NCBI GenBank assembly: GCA_009746045.1
Contig: RPFO01000102.1
Location: 2,530,534-2,594,533, forward strand
Length of the DNA: 64,000 bases
Source of the DNA: Mesostigma viride
Taxonomy: Eukaryota; Streptophyta; Mesostigmatophyceae; Mesostigmatales; Mesostigmataceae
Reading direction: 5' to 3'
The notes beneath the pieces were generated by a model. That model saw only the letters and a program-made list of their open reading frames with translations. It was not told the origin of the DNA and ran no database searches. Shown here piece by piece: positions 43,022 to 52,445 of the stretch. Both the position numbers and the translations under genes were made by a program. Each line of letters opens with the position of its first letter. Position 1 is the stretch's first letter.

Positions 43022-43954
43022 ATGGGCGACTCACAAAACAGTGTGGCTAGCGCCATAGAAGCACAGCAGCTTCGTATTCGAGACAACCCTTACGTCTTTA
43101 GCTTCAAGGCTGGAGCCCTGCAGTGTGCCTCGCTCGTAGATATCTACTACGACTACTCGCCGTCCGACTTTTTCTCCCAGGTCCCGAGAGAAGAGCTCCA
43201 CAAAGTGTTGAAAGAACAGAAATGGGATCCCTCCCGCAAGCTGCACGCACCCTTTTGCTGCATGTACGTCAACACCGGCAAGCACAAGTTTGTGGTCGAT
43301 ACCGGCATCGGCAATGACATCCTGCCGGTCGGCGGCGGCAATATCCCCGCCCGGCTCTTGTCCATCGGCGTCCAGCCGGAGCAGATCGACTTCGTCGCGA
43401 TCACCCACTGCCACCCGGACCACATCGGCGGGCTGACGAGCCACGACATGATCCAGTTCCCGAACGCCAAACTCATCATGTGGAAAGAGGAATGGGAGCT
43501 CTGGACTCGAGAGGGCGGCGTGGACCTCTCCGGCAACAAGCAGAGCGTGTACCACAAGCAGCTGTACCAGGCGTTCAGCCAGAAGAAACTGCCGCCCTTC
43601 AAGGACCGGGTCCTGCTTATCGAGAACGAGGATGAATTCCTCCCAGGGTTCCGTGCCATCCGCCTCCCGGGCCACTGCGCCCACCACATCGGCTTTGAGT
43701 TCAAGTCGGCGGTCGCCCCCAACCTCGTCTGCATCGGCGACCTTGCGATGCACCCGCTCCACCTGAACAAGCCAGGATGGCAGCTGTTTCAGCACGACCC
43801 CGAGAAGAGCCTGGCCAGGAAGAACGAGTTCCTGTCGCAGCTGGGGATGGGCTCGCTCATCCACGCGTACCACTTCCCGTTCCCGTCCGTCGGGTTTGTC
43901 TCGCAGAACCCGGACGACAAAGGATCATTCGACTACCAGCCGCTGACTATATAG
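43022..43954 (+). CDS. metallo-beta-lactamase-fold hydrolase, 310 residues
   Basis: A complete, intronless frame with ATG just after AACGCTA. The MBL zinc ligands are all visible: THCHPDHIGG (residues 128-137, HxHxDH), PGHCAHH (216-222), GDLAMH (239-244) and HAYHFP (281-286). VVDTGIGND supplies the usual strand-and-loop before the first motif. The length and the LSIGVQPEQIDFVAITH segment fit the lactonase-like MBL hydrolases (the AHL-lactonase/YtnP type). These are soluble cytosolic enzymes binding two metal ions; the substrate cannot be told. No signal peptide is seen. GC-rich third positions contrast with the AT-rich flanks. The lack of introns and bacterial-like appearance in a transposon-rich setting suggest gene transfer, but an intronless host gene is equally possible. 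Confidence 0.88.
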   Translation: MGDSQNSVASAIEAQQLRIRDNPYVFSFKAGALQCASLVDIYYDYSPSDFFSQVPREELHKVLKEQKWDPSRKLHAPFCCMYVNTGKHKFVVDTGIGNDILPVGGGNIPARLLSIGVQPEQIDFVAITHCHPDHIGGLTSHDMIQFPNAKLIMWKEEWELWTREGGVDLSGNKQSVYHKQLYQAFSQKKLPPFKDRVLLIENEDEFLPGFRAIRLPGHCAHHIGFEFKSAVAPNLVCIGDLAMHPLHLNKPGWQLFQHDPEKSLARKNEFLSQLGMGSLIHAYHFPFPSVGFVSQNPDDKGSFDYQPLTI

Positions 43955-45000
43955 GGGACGAGGGCTTGCTCCTTTTGTTAACAGCTTGCTGACTACCATG
44001 TTCCGCATCATCCAGATTTCTGGCCTGCGGTGGTTGTCTCGTTGATATGTAAAGGATATGGGGGGGATTTGATTGTCAGCGCGGACCATATCAAGGGCAT
44101 ATTCTCATTCCTTTGATGATCTACTGCGGAACATAGTGTGTGACACAGCTATTCCTATACATAGAGAGAGGCTTCAGCTTCCATGGCCCAGATCCTTGCA
44201 GATTTCATGCCAGTGCTGGTTGTCTAATGGATATCGACGACTCGACGGCTCGCCCAACTATCAGCCGCTCATCTGGTGCGGGCTCGACTCTCCGACGCTT
44301 AGCGTATAGACTGTCAGCCTTAGCGAGGGCTATGCCTTGCGCAAGGGGTCGAATCGCCTAGTTGTAGTGGGTATGGGACTGTTGCCTATGTGCTGCTTAA
44401 GACGCAAGTGATGCAGAAATCTGGAGGACCCAGAGCAACGTGTATAGGCCTACGTAGACTGCCTTGCTTGATACTCAGTCAGGTGGCCTTAACCATCCGC
44501 TGCTTTGCATTTGGAGTGGGTGTGGGCGTTTGGCTGTCAGCGGCTCATCTTATATCGTCCGAGTGGGATATCAGGTGATGAGCCATGGAGTTGCGCTGGT
44601 TGTGGACAAGGGAGATATCCCGCCCAGGACTAGAGCTTTGCAAGGCAATCCATGATCATCCGATCGCGGTGGATTATCGGAGGGCCAAGTATGCTTGCGA
44701 GGTGCGTGTCTTCGTTCTGCTGCTATGGGCACAAGCATTGCCGTGGCGTCATCATGTGACTTCACCAAACACATCAGAAAGAAGCTTTCGTGAACTGTAA
44801 ATAAGAAGAGTCTTTTCCCTGCGGCGAATTGATGACTGGGTGAAAAGTCCCCATGAAAATCAGTGTTTTCTTGATGCACCACATGACCTTTGTTGAAGCG
44901 GAAAGCGTGATGTTTTTGCATATTCTTTGTAACAAACTGTTTTTTGTAGCAATCTAGTGCTAAACATTGTTACAGAAAAATTTTCATCCTAGCTTTGGCT
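43955..45000. other. no gene recognised
   Basis: The region after the MBL gene contains only short frames with no family signature and no clear repeats. Confidence 0.4.
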
Positions 45001-45392
45001 CATAAAAGCAGCTCTAAGGAAAGTGTCGCTCCATTTGGGTTAGGCTTGGTAACAGTAGGCAGGGCCGCCACCCGTGGACTTTTCGTGATAGACTCGGCAT
45101 GGACATGTGCTACACTAGACGTGACGGGCTCACCCCCGGGCAGCCTCCTGGTTTGTCTGTAATATGGAGGCAGATGGTGCGCAAGGATAGATGGCAAGTA
45201 GTGATGAAGGAGACCACCCCCAAGCCTGTGGGGGCTCCGCGTGTGACCAAGTATGACATTCATAGCGATTCGGGCCGCGGTGCCCACACCCCTGTAACTA
45301 GGACCTAGATAGCTTATACCATCCATTCCATCCCATGTTCCCCTCCCACTGAGGACTTATGCTCACGTGACTGCGTCACGTGTCTCAATTAA
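45001..45392 (+). mobile_element. LINE 3' end, third family, copy 1
   Basis: In the frame around 45120-45306 the peptide PPGLSVIWRQMVRKDRWQVV matches the LINE ORF2 C-terminus seen at 48735-48790 (LGLSVIWKKMMDKAKWAQVI). The 3' UTR has CCATCCATTCCATCCC and ends in CACGTGACTGCGTCACGTG, an 8-bp perfect stem, then AATTAATTAA. It is 5'-truncated. Confidence 0.7.
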
Positions 45393-45641
45393 TTAATGGA
45401 GGCAGATGGTGCGCAAGGATAGATGGCAAGTAGTGATGAAGGAGACCACCCCCAAGCCTGTGGGGGCTCCGCGTGTGACCAAGTATGGCATTCATAGCGA
45501 TTCGGGCCGCGGTGCCCACACCCCTGTAACTAGGACCTAGATAGCTTACACCATCCATTCCATCCCATGTTCCCCTCCCACTGAGGACTTATTCTTGATC
45601 ACGTGACGCAGTCACGTGTCTATTAATTAATTAATTAATTC
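45393..45641 (+). mobile_element. LINE 3' end, third family, copy 2 in tandem
   Basis: From ATGGAGGCAGATGGTGCGC onward this nearly duplicates 45163-45392, including the terminal stem (CACGTGACGCAGTCACGTG here) and a TATTAATTAATTAATTAATT tail. It begins right at the tail of copy 1, so the second insertion may have used the first tail as target, or the block was duplicated. Confidence 0.75.
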
Positions 45642-45984
45642 ATTGGTAACAGTTGTCACAGATGCATCTGGGCAGATCGATCGTGCCAACTATAATATGA
45701 AAAGAGACATTTTCCAGTCGCCGCCACGTGGCATCTGTTCCGGAAGTACTGTCTGCACCGCGGGCTGTGAGCTCCTGCCGACTGTTGCACCGTGCTGCGA
45801 TATCGTGTACTTTGTCTTTGCGCACTGTGTGCAGCTTTTCTTGGACATTTGGAAGCATGTCCTGGCTGACGTAATGACTGACATCCCCCTCCCTAAACTA
45901 TTCCTATGCGTACCATTGTTGCGACCCGGTTCTCCACTACCACCGCGACCACGTGTGAACCAATACTGGCCTCGTCTAGCGGTC

Positions 45985-46235
45985 TAACTTGACCTAATTA
46001 ACTAATTAATTAGACACGCGCTCCCGTTGGGGGGTCACAGAGCACAACAAGACATGCTTTTCATCCCTGTATGTTGCACACTGCCAGGAAGGAGGCAGAG
46101 ACACCCGTCTCCCCTCATGCCTGGAGGCAAGCCACTGCAGCTGCAATCTAAACTACTCACGAGGAGAGTCTGGCATAACTGTGGGTGCCTAAGTAAGTAA
46201 GTAAGTAAGTACTTGCGTGTCATGCGCAAAGGCAT
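45985..46235 (-). mobile_element. LINE 3'-UTR fragment (ORF1-only family) plus AAGT run
   Basis: On the minus strand this is the same 3' end as 7800-7960: the hairpin arms GTGCTC / GAGCGC around CCCCCCAACGG and an AATTAATTAGTTAATTA tail. It is cut off at about 46190 where an AAGT microsatellite (46192-46210) begins. Confidence 0.65.
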
Positions 46236-46244
46236 GCCACGGAG

Positions 46245-46610
46245 TACTATTAATTAATTAAAATCATAGCTCCGTGGGGAGCATATGTAACACATAGCCC
46301 TGAGAAAGGGGCATCTATGGATTTGTAATACGATCAGGGCGACAACCTGCAGGTGTAGGATGTACGACTATCACCTGCTCTGGGTGCACTAGGTGCACCT
46401 GCACCTCCATGATGGTTCATGCCTCCTAAACAAGCACAGGCACCCATGCCAGGGGGGCTTGAGGAGAGGGCCTAGAAGGCCTGCATGACATATGGGGTGG
46501 AAGGTATGTGGCTAGGCTATGGCTAGGGTACACATGGCCTCTCAGCAGGGAGTAACTCCCTGCATGGGCAAAGCATGACTCGAAATTGCTACGGCTATTG
46601 CAAGGGCGGG
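46245..46610 (-). repeat. family 2 LINE 3'-UTR repeat
   Basis: Matches 8380-8700: GAGCATATGTAACACATAGC, CCTGAGAAAGGGGCAT, GGTGCACTAGGTGCACCTGCACC, CTCCCTGCATGGGCAAAGC. The tail TTAATTAATTAA lies at its left end (46250-46261), giving minus orientation. Confidence 0.65.
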
Positions 46611-46682
46611 TGTGGGCCCGTCACGTAGGCATACATGGCCACGTCACTAAGCTTTCTAGTCTACACTACTGCTATATATTCC

Positions 46683-46880
46683 CTAGGCTGGGGTGGCTGG
46701 GGTGGCTGGGGCGGCAGGGGTCGCCTGCCAGGGCTTGTGGGCGTGACGTAGATGTCCGCCCCCTTCCAGTAGACCGGCTTCTGCCCCGCCGTCTGCCGAA
46801 GCTGGAGGTAGGTCGGCCATAACTCCCGTCGCCGTTGTTGCTGCGTCAAGGTCAAGTCGTCGTCCAGCGTGTAGGCGGTC
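46683..46880 (-). pseudogene. LINE ORF1 C-terminal fragment
   Basis: The minus-strand frame reads YTLDDDLTLTQQQRRRELW, then PTYLQLRQTAGQKPVYWKG and a Pro-rich end, matching the ORF1 C-terminus at 7376-7530. It is 5'-truncated at about 46880. The Pro-rich tail is coded by GGGGTGGCTGG-type repeats at 46690-46720. Confidence 0.65.
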
Positions 46881-46977
46881 CCCGTGTAGACGGAGTACTA
46901 TGCTAATCTCATTAGAAAAATCATTACACAAAAGTTTAAACAAATATCGTCTGCATCATCCCCCAACCGTTAAGCAC

Positions 46978-47400
46978 TAGATGGGGATGTAATCCTCATC
47001 CGAGCTGTCCTCTACTGTAATGGCAGACGAGGCGGTAGTGTAGCGGCTATCCTCAGGACCAATTATAACCTCCACCTGCGGACTTCTACCCTGGCTAGCA
47101 ACGGGCCGCGGGGCCCGTGGGGAGAAAACAGGAGCATACCCCTCGGGAAGGTGCTTATCGCAGATGGCAGCCCATTTCTCCTTGTCAATCATGCGGGCGC
47201 GGAGTACGGATAGTCCCAGAAGCCCTGCATCTTCAAGCAGTTGTGTCACATAGGTCCGGGTCGCGCCGCGCCGGGCAAGTTTGCCAGTGGGTTGCGATGG
47301 GACAAGGGGACCCTATAATGCTGTGGGTGCCTATAATGCGGAAATGTGCGTGGGCGATATGGCGGGGGCATTGTCTGGCACAAAGAAACTGTACTCAATA
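46978..47400 (-). pseudogene. LINE ORF2 C-terminal fragment, divergent family
   Basis: The minus-strand frame before and through 47249 reads RTYVTQLLEDAGLLGLSVL, then RARMIDKEKWAAICDKHLP, which aligns with the ORF2 end at 48700-48790. Unlike the others, it ends in an acidic tail (VEDSSDEDYIPI). It is 5'-truncated. Confidence 0.6.
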
Positions 47401-47586
47401 GATTGAACGGTGCGGGTAGACATTAATTAGTTAAGTAATTAAAATTAATTAAACTCGTGCTCCCGTTGGGGAGTCACGGAGCACCGAAGTGCTTTTAATC
47501 CCTGCATGTGCACAACAGGAAGAAAGGGCAGAGACCCCCTTTCCCCTTCATGCCAGAGGCATGCCACAGCTGCAATCGGACACGCC

Positions 47587-49061
47587 ATAGATGATCCGGA
47601 GATGATTCGCTACTCGCCGACTGGTGGAGGAACTGCAACGCCTTCAGCCTGGTGAGTCCCCTTTGCACCTTGTGCTGGTGGACTTCATCAAAGCCTTCGA
47701 TTCGGTTTTCTGGCCTGCGCTTTGGGACATCCTCGAGTTGTTCCGGATCCCCCGCCCCCTGATTGCTGTCATCCGCAACCTGTATGAAGGGTCCACCACT
47801 TCGGTGCGCACTTCTTACGGGACCACGCCCGGCCCATGCCCTTTACAGAAGGGTGTGTGGCAGGGCTGCGTGCTGTCGCCCTACCTGTTCATTATTGTTG
47901 TCGAATACGTAATGATTCAGGCGCGCAAGCGATTTGCCCGCATCGTGGGCAGGGAACCAGGAGTGCAGGTTGCTAACAAATTCTGGCATGGCGGTGCGGA
48001 CACGGCGATTCGGCTAGCAGACATCATTTACGCAGACGACACCACCCTCTTCGAGGACACTGAGCACGTGCAGACATGGCTTGACTGCCTGGCTCTCGAG
48101 GCCCGTGCAGTGGGGCTTGAGGTCAGCAAGAAGACAGAGGCCCTGGCGGTTGGGCTCACCAACTCACCGCCGCCCCTCTATCTCCTAGACGGCTCTCGAG
48201 TCCTGTATAGGGACCGCGTTAAGCTGCTGGGCAGCCTGCTCCCTAGCTGCGAGGTTGATGTGGACCATCGCATCTCCCTCGCCTGGCACGCTTTACGCCA
48301 GTACCGGGCCCTGTGGCGCAAGCCCCTGGGCAAGATCGAGAAACAGGACCTGTTCAAGGTCCTCGTCCTTCCTGTTCTCACGTATGGCGCCGAGACGTGG
48401 ACCCTCACCGGTCGCCGACCTGGCCCGCAAGCTGGACGGCGCGGTCACCAGCATGCTGCGTTCCATTTTCAGAGTAGGATATGCTGCTCATGTCCGCAAT
48501 GAGGACCTGTACCAGGGCATGCCCTATATCACCAGCACCATTAAGCAACGCCGCCTGCAGCTAGTAGGGCACCTAGCTCGCACCAACCAGGTAGACACCT
48601 CACGTGGCCCCCCCGCAGGACTGCGACCAGCCCAGCCTGGCCGGCACCTCCTGACGTGGGCTGGGCCCAGTGATGTTAGACGCCGCAAGGCCCGCACCTT
48701 CAAAGAACAGCTAGTAGAGGACATGGGGGGCCTAGGCCTCTCCGTGATTTGGAAGAAGATGATGGACAAGGCCAAGTGGGCCCAGGTCATAGAGGACAAC
48801 GAGCCCCCCCCAGTGGGGAAGCGCCCGCGTGTGCAATCCCGCGGGAGGCACGCCAGATAGCTCCCGGCCCCTAGGGCAGCGTGCGGCTGCCTAGATAGAT
48901 GTTGTAGTTAGAATGCTGTTAGATAGATGTAGTATGTAGCCAATGTAGATAGATTAGACCGGTAGGAATGTTTGCACCCATCCATCCATCCATCGGGGTT
49001 AATGCTCCGTGACTCCCCAACGGGAGCACGAGTCTACTTAATTAATTAATAGATGATCCGG
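47587..49061 (+). mobile_element. 5'-truncated ORF2 LINE with 13-bp TSD, nested
   Basis: ATAGATGATCCGG flanks the insert (47587-47599 and 49049-49061), and the interrupted host sequence matches the uninterrupted 3' UTR at 3920-3975. The insert holds part of ORF2, a 3' UTR with ATAGATTAGACCGGTAGGAATG (key phrase GACCGGTAGGA) and CCATCCATCCATCCATC, the shared hairpin (49004-49031) and a TTAATTAATTAAT tail. Confidence 0.88.
47606..48860 (+). pseudogene. LINE ORF2 reverse transcriptase fragment
   Basis: The frame begins inside the RT domain: LHLVLVDFIKAFDSVFW (first catalytic Asp), then GVWQGCVLSPYLF, then LADIIYADDTTLFED (YADD box, about 48021-48065), GLEVSKKTE and LPVLTYGAETWTLT. A one-base frame change near 48405 carries it into VADLARKLDGAVTSMLRSI, then RRLQLVGHLART (the typical C-terminal motif of LINE ORF2) and the basic end VQSRGRHAR. 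The N-terminal endonuclease and first RT blocks are missing. ORF2 of this type nicks target DNA and copies RNA in place. This copy is dead. Confidence 0.88.
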
Positions 49062-49284
49062 CAAGTCCTGTGGGTGCAATAAGACGTACGGCCCACGTGA
49101 GCATATCAGCAGTAACAAGAAGCGTGGGCAAGTAATCTGATCATAGCCAGGACGTAGCATGGCTGTACAAGGGCTAAGCTGCATGAGGCTAAGACTGGTA
49201 CGTTGTGTACCGTGTGTTATAGGCATGGCTGCCATGGCGGCAGTGACTACCAATGGATACAAGCTAGGGCTGTGACAAGCTATT

Positions 49285-50717
49285 CTAGCCCGCAGGGGGC
49301 GTCCACATCTTGTGGTAAACCACCAGGTCCCCGCCCCTCCAGTACACCTTGGGCTTCTGGGGCCGGGTCCTGCTTGTGGCGGAGGTATTCCGGCCGCAGG
49401 TCGCATCGCTGCTGCTGCTGCTGAGCGGGGGTCTGACAGGTGGTCGTCCAGCGTCCAGGCCGGCGAGGTCGTGCAACCTCTTGCGACGAGAAAGGAACCG
49501 CCGCTTGTCCTCACAGGAGGGGAAGGTGAGCTGGACTGGTGGGGGAGCCGCCTTGTCCCGTGAGTGGGGAAGGCGGTGGCACCCGCGCAGTTCTACCTCT
49601 AACACCTACATACAAGGCCCATGATGAGGGTAATTAGAAGCTGGTCCTTGAGCTCGTCGGCAAGGGTGGTTGACGTCTCGATCACCTGGCTTCTGGGGGA
49701 AACGACACAGCACCACACGGCACTCGCGGCGAGCGCGGTCGGTGGCCTCCCGTTGGTTGGCCTGGTGGTGGTCCTCCAGCTCCTGGAGCTTCGTGGCGAT
49801 GGCGTCAGTGGTTGAGGCGGTCGCTAACCGCAGCAGGTAGGTCCGCATAGGAGAGCGGCGGGAGGTTGCCAGCATCCTGCCGGGGTGGCTGGGATGCGAT
49901 GGTGGCCGTCTGCTCCGCTATCTTTGGGACCTGTGTGGCCAGGGCCTCAGTGTGGGCGGTGATGGCTTCAGACTTCTTCATGAGCACGCCGCACTTCCCC
50001 TCCACCTGTTTGAGGCGGGAGAGGAGCCCAGCATGTGCCTCGGAGGCCTGCGCCGCGGTCTGCAGCGCCGTGATGAGCTGAGGTTGTAGCTTGTGTGCGA
50101 CCTTGGTTTCCGTATTGGAGACCCAGTGGGCCTCCACCGTGTTGAGCGCGGTGGTCATCATGCAATGTCATCTTTTCGGCCAGCGCGGCCAGGTCACGTG
50201 CTCCTCCAGCACTGCTCGAATGTCATCCTTGCAGAGGGAGGGGGCCGGTGTGGCTGCCTGCTGCGCAGGCCGGGCTGGGTTGCGGAGCCGAGCGACGAGG
50301 TAGCGTTCATTGAGCTTGAAGAAGCTGAAGAGGATGGCGAGGCGATGGTTGAATTCTGGCAGGGCGAGGAACTCCTCCACCTTGTCGGCGGGGATCATTG
50401 GGCCCCTCGGGCCCACGGAGCTTGTGTTCCAGTGCATAGTACTGGCATATCTCGGCGCAGTATGCGTCGGTCAGGCGCAGCCAGCCGCTGACGGTAAAGC
50501 ATGCGTAGTCTAGGTACTGTCGCCCTTTGCATGTTTCGTAGCAGAATTTCTTGGGCTCTGGCGAGGCGCTTGGCGATGGGTTTGCTGGCGGTGGGTTTGC
50601 TGGCGGTGGGTTTGCGGGCCCAGTCGACTGGGCAAGGTACGTCCGATGGCAAGTGGGAGTGGGCTGGGAGCCGGAAAGCTCCCTTACCGACCCCCGTTTT
50701 GCTTTTGGAGTCGTCAT
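49285..50717 (-). pseudogene. LINE ORF1, near full length, frameshifted
   Basis: The ATG at 50717 opens MTTPKAKRGSVRELSGSQP, a PANPPPANPPPANPSP repeat, then FCYETCKGRQYLDYACFTV. The next frames continue through KVEEFLALPEFNHRLAILF, SLCKDDIRAVLEEHVTWP, the coiled-coil VEGKCGVLMKKSEAITAHT, RRECRVVLCRFPQKPG and KVYWRGGDLVVYHKMWTPP (stop 49285). Frame changes lie near 50400, 50170, 49840, 49610 and 49500. It supplies the N-terminus missing from the copy at 6771. The whole ORF1 would be about 480 residues. Confidence 0.75.
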
Positions 50718-50892
50718 AGCTGCTTGTCACGTGCGTAACTGTTTGGATACTGCGTGTCAGCCGTGGCCGATTATACTGGCGTGTGCGGATAAAAGGCGCA
50801 TCGAATGCAAGTGGTCTCAGACCGAATTTGGGGCTCAGACGCAAAAGATCTGAGCTCCGCCAGTCCGCCGTCAGCCATACCGCCGTAGACAT

Positions 50893-51199
50893 GCATGCGG
50901 GTGCATAGGGTGAACTAACTAGGGTGAACTAACTAAAGGTCGCCGGTGGTATGCTGAGCCATACCTGGCGTACGTTGTGAAGACCATCAGCAAGTGGATA
51001 GGACATGCAGCAATATATCAACATCACGCAACCCTAGCTATCTGAACCTAGTGTAGGCAACATGGATCGATCCTGCAGTTGACGTGTAACCCATAGCTTG
51101 CTGTAAATTTTGCAGGTCCCCACCTAGCTGCCAGTCTGGGGGGTTTGCGGGCTTCTCGGGGGATTGTTTGTGGCGCATTAAAAAAAAAATTAAAGTAAA
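50893..51199. other. no gene seen
   Basis: A short duplicated phrase AGGGTGAACTAACTA (50907-50936) and an A-run at 51180-51189 are the only features noticed. Confidence 0.4.
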
Positions 51200-51264
51200 T
51201 TATAACATGACTCCGTTGGGAGATCATATATAGCACATATTCCCTTGCTGGATGGATGGAGGTG
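51200..51264 (-). repeat. family 2 LINE 3' terminus fragment
   Basis: On the minus strand this ends GATCTCCCAACGGAGTC and then an AT-rich tail. The same terminus with the same CCATCCATCCAGCAAGGGAA lead-in occurs at 55775-55830. Confidence 0.6.
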
Positions 51265-51649
51265 GTGCATGGGCCGGGCCCAGCCAGGGTAGACGCCGCA
51301 AGGCCCGCACCTTCAAAGAGCAGCTCGTAGAAGACATTGTGGGCCTATAGGGGTCTCGGTGATTTGGAAAAAGATGATGGACAAGGCCAATTTAGTGGGC
51401 TCAGATCATAGAGGACAACGACCCCCCTCCAGTGGGGAAGCCTCATGTTTGCAAACGCGGGAAGCATGCTAGGCAAGTAGGGCGCCATAGATATATAGAG
51501 TAGGATTGTTATTAGACTTGTTTCATATAATATGGTTGTCTCCTTGATAGATTAGACCGGTAGGATTGCGTGTACCCATCCATCCATTGATCACCTGGGG
51601 TTAATGCTCCGTGACTCCCCAACGGGAGCACGAGTTTAATTAGTGCATG
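51265..51649 (+). mobile_element. 5'-truncated LINE 3' end with 7-bp TSD
   Basis: GTGCATG occurs at 51265-51271 and 51643-51649. The insert starts with GGCCCAGCCAGGGTAGACGC and codes, with substitutions and a frame break, for RRRKARTFKEQLVEDI..G and IWKKMMDKA as at 48670-48790. The 3' UTR and hairpin (51605-51633) follow. Confidence 0.7.
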
Positions 51650-51657
51650 TGGCATGC

Positions 51658-52098
51658 ATGGCCGTCTGCATACGGGAAGCACGCCAGCCAGGTCCCCTAG
51701 GGTAGGGCTGATATTTGTGGCCTGAGTTGGTAGATCGATATAGAATTTAGACGTAGATAGCTGTTGTAGATAGATTAGAACGGTAGGACTGTTTGCACCC
51801 ATCCATCCATCCATCCATCCATCCATTGATCAGGGTTATAAATGCTCCGTGACTCCCCAACGGGAGCACGAGTCTAATTAATTAATGAATGAATGAATGA
51901 ATGAATGAATGAATGAATGAATGAATGAATGAATGAATGAATGAATGAATGAATGAATGAATGAATGAATGAATGAATGAATGAATGAATGAATGAATGA
52001 ATGAATGAATGAATGAATGAATGAATGAATGAATGAATGAATGAATGAATGAATGAATGAATGAATGAATGAATGAATTAATTAATTAATGGCCGTCT
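51658..52098 (+). mobile_element. LINE 3'-UTR copy with TGAA-expanded tail and 10-bp TSD
   Basis: ATGGCCGTCT flanks it at 51658-51667 and 52089-52098. It holds only the last part of the 3' UTR, CCATCCATCC repeats, the hairpin (51843-51871), and a tail that begins TTAATTAAT, expands to about 49 TGAA units and ends TTAATTAATTAAT. The simple repeat lies inside the TSD, so it belongs to the insertion or grew within its tail. Confidence 0.8.
51883..52078 (+). repeat. TGAA tetranucleotide microsatellite
   Basis: About 49 uninterrupted TGAA (ATGA) units, bordered on both sides by TTAA-type repeats. Confidence 0.97.
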
Positions 52099-52445
52099 AG
52101 GGTGCCATGGCAAATCCTCTCTATTCAGGGAGGATCGATATCAGTGGTGTTGAATTAAGGACACATAGGAAATGCTTTTTCACAAAAACATGATTACTTA
52201 ACTAAAGTTATCTGTTAATTATCGAAACATCTACTAGGGCACAATGAGGGGTTCAGCCCATACTAAGTGAGACAGCCCATAGTAAGTGAGACAACTATAC
52301 CTGGACGCATGGCGATCCAACGCCGTGGAAGGACTAGGGTAGTTGTCTGAGAGGAACTTGACGTGAAGGCCGCGGGAGCCGCGTGGCTATCTGTAGGAAG
52401 ACCTGCATGGAGGAAGGAGACACTACTGTCTATCTACCTGCATGG

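Larger units (their letters stand above)
47416..50892 (-). mobile_element. full-length ORF1-only LINE-type element, split by a nested LINE
   Basis: GTAGACAT at 47416-47423 and 50885-50892 is a possible 8-bp TSD. On the minus strand the order is 5' UTR (50884-50718), ORF1 (50717-49285), 3' UTR (49284-49062 and 47586-47470), terminal hairpin GTGCTCCGTGACTCCCC..GGGAGCACGAG (about 47484-47454) and TTAATTAA-type tail. A second LINE with its own TSD interrupts the 3' UTR at 47587-49061. Without it the element is about 2.0 kb and has both ends but no ORF2. Confidence 0.75.

Noticed and set aside
43031-43873. 280-residue minus-strand ORF opposite the MBL gene
   Set aside because: Shadow of GC-rich third positions; the plus strand has all MBL motifs.
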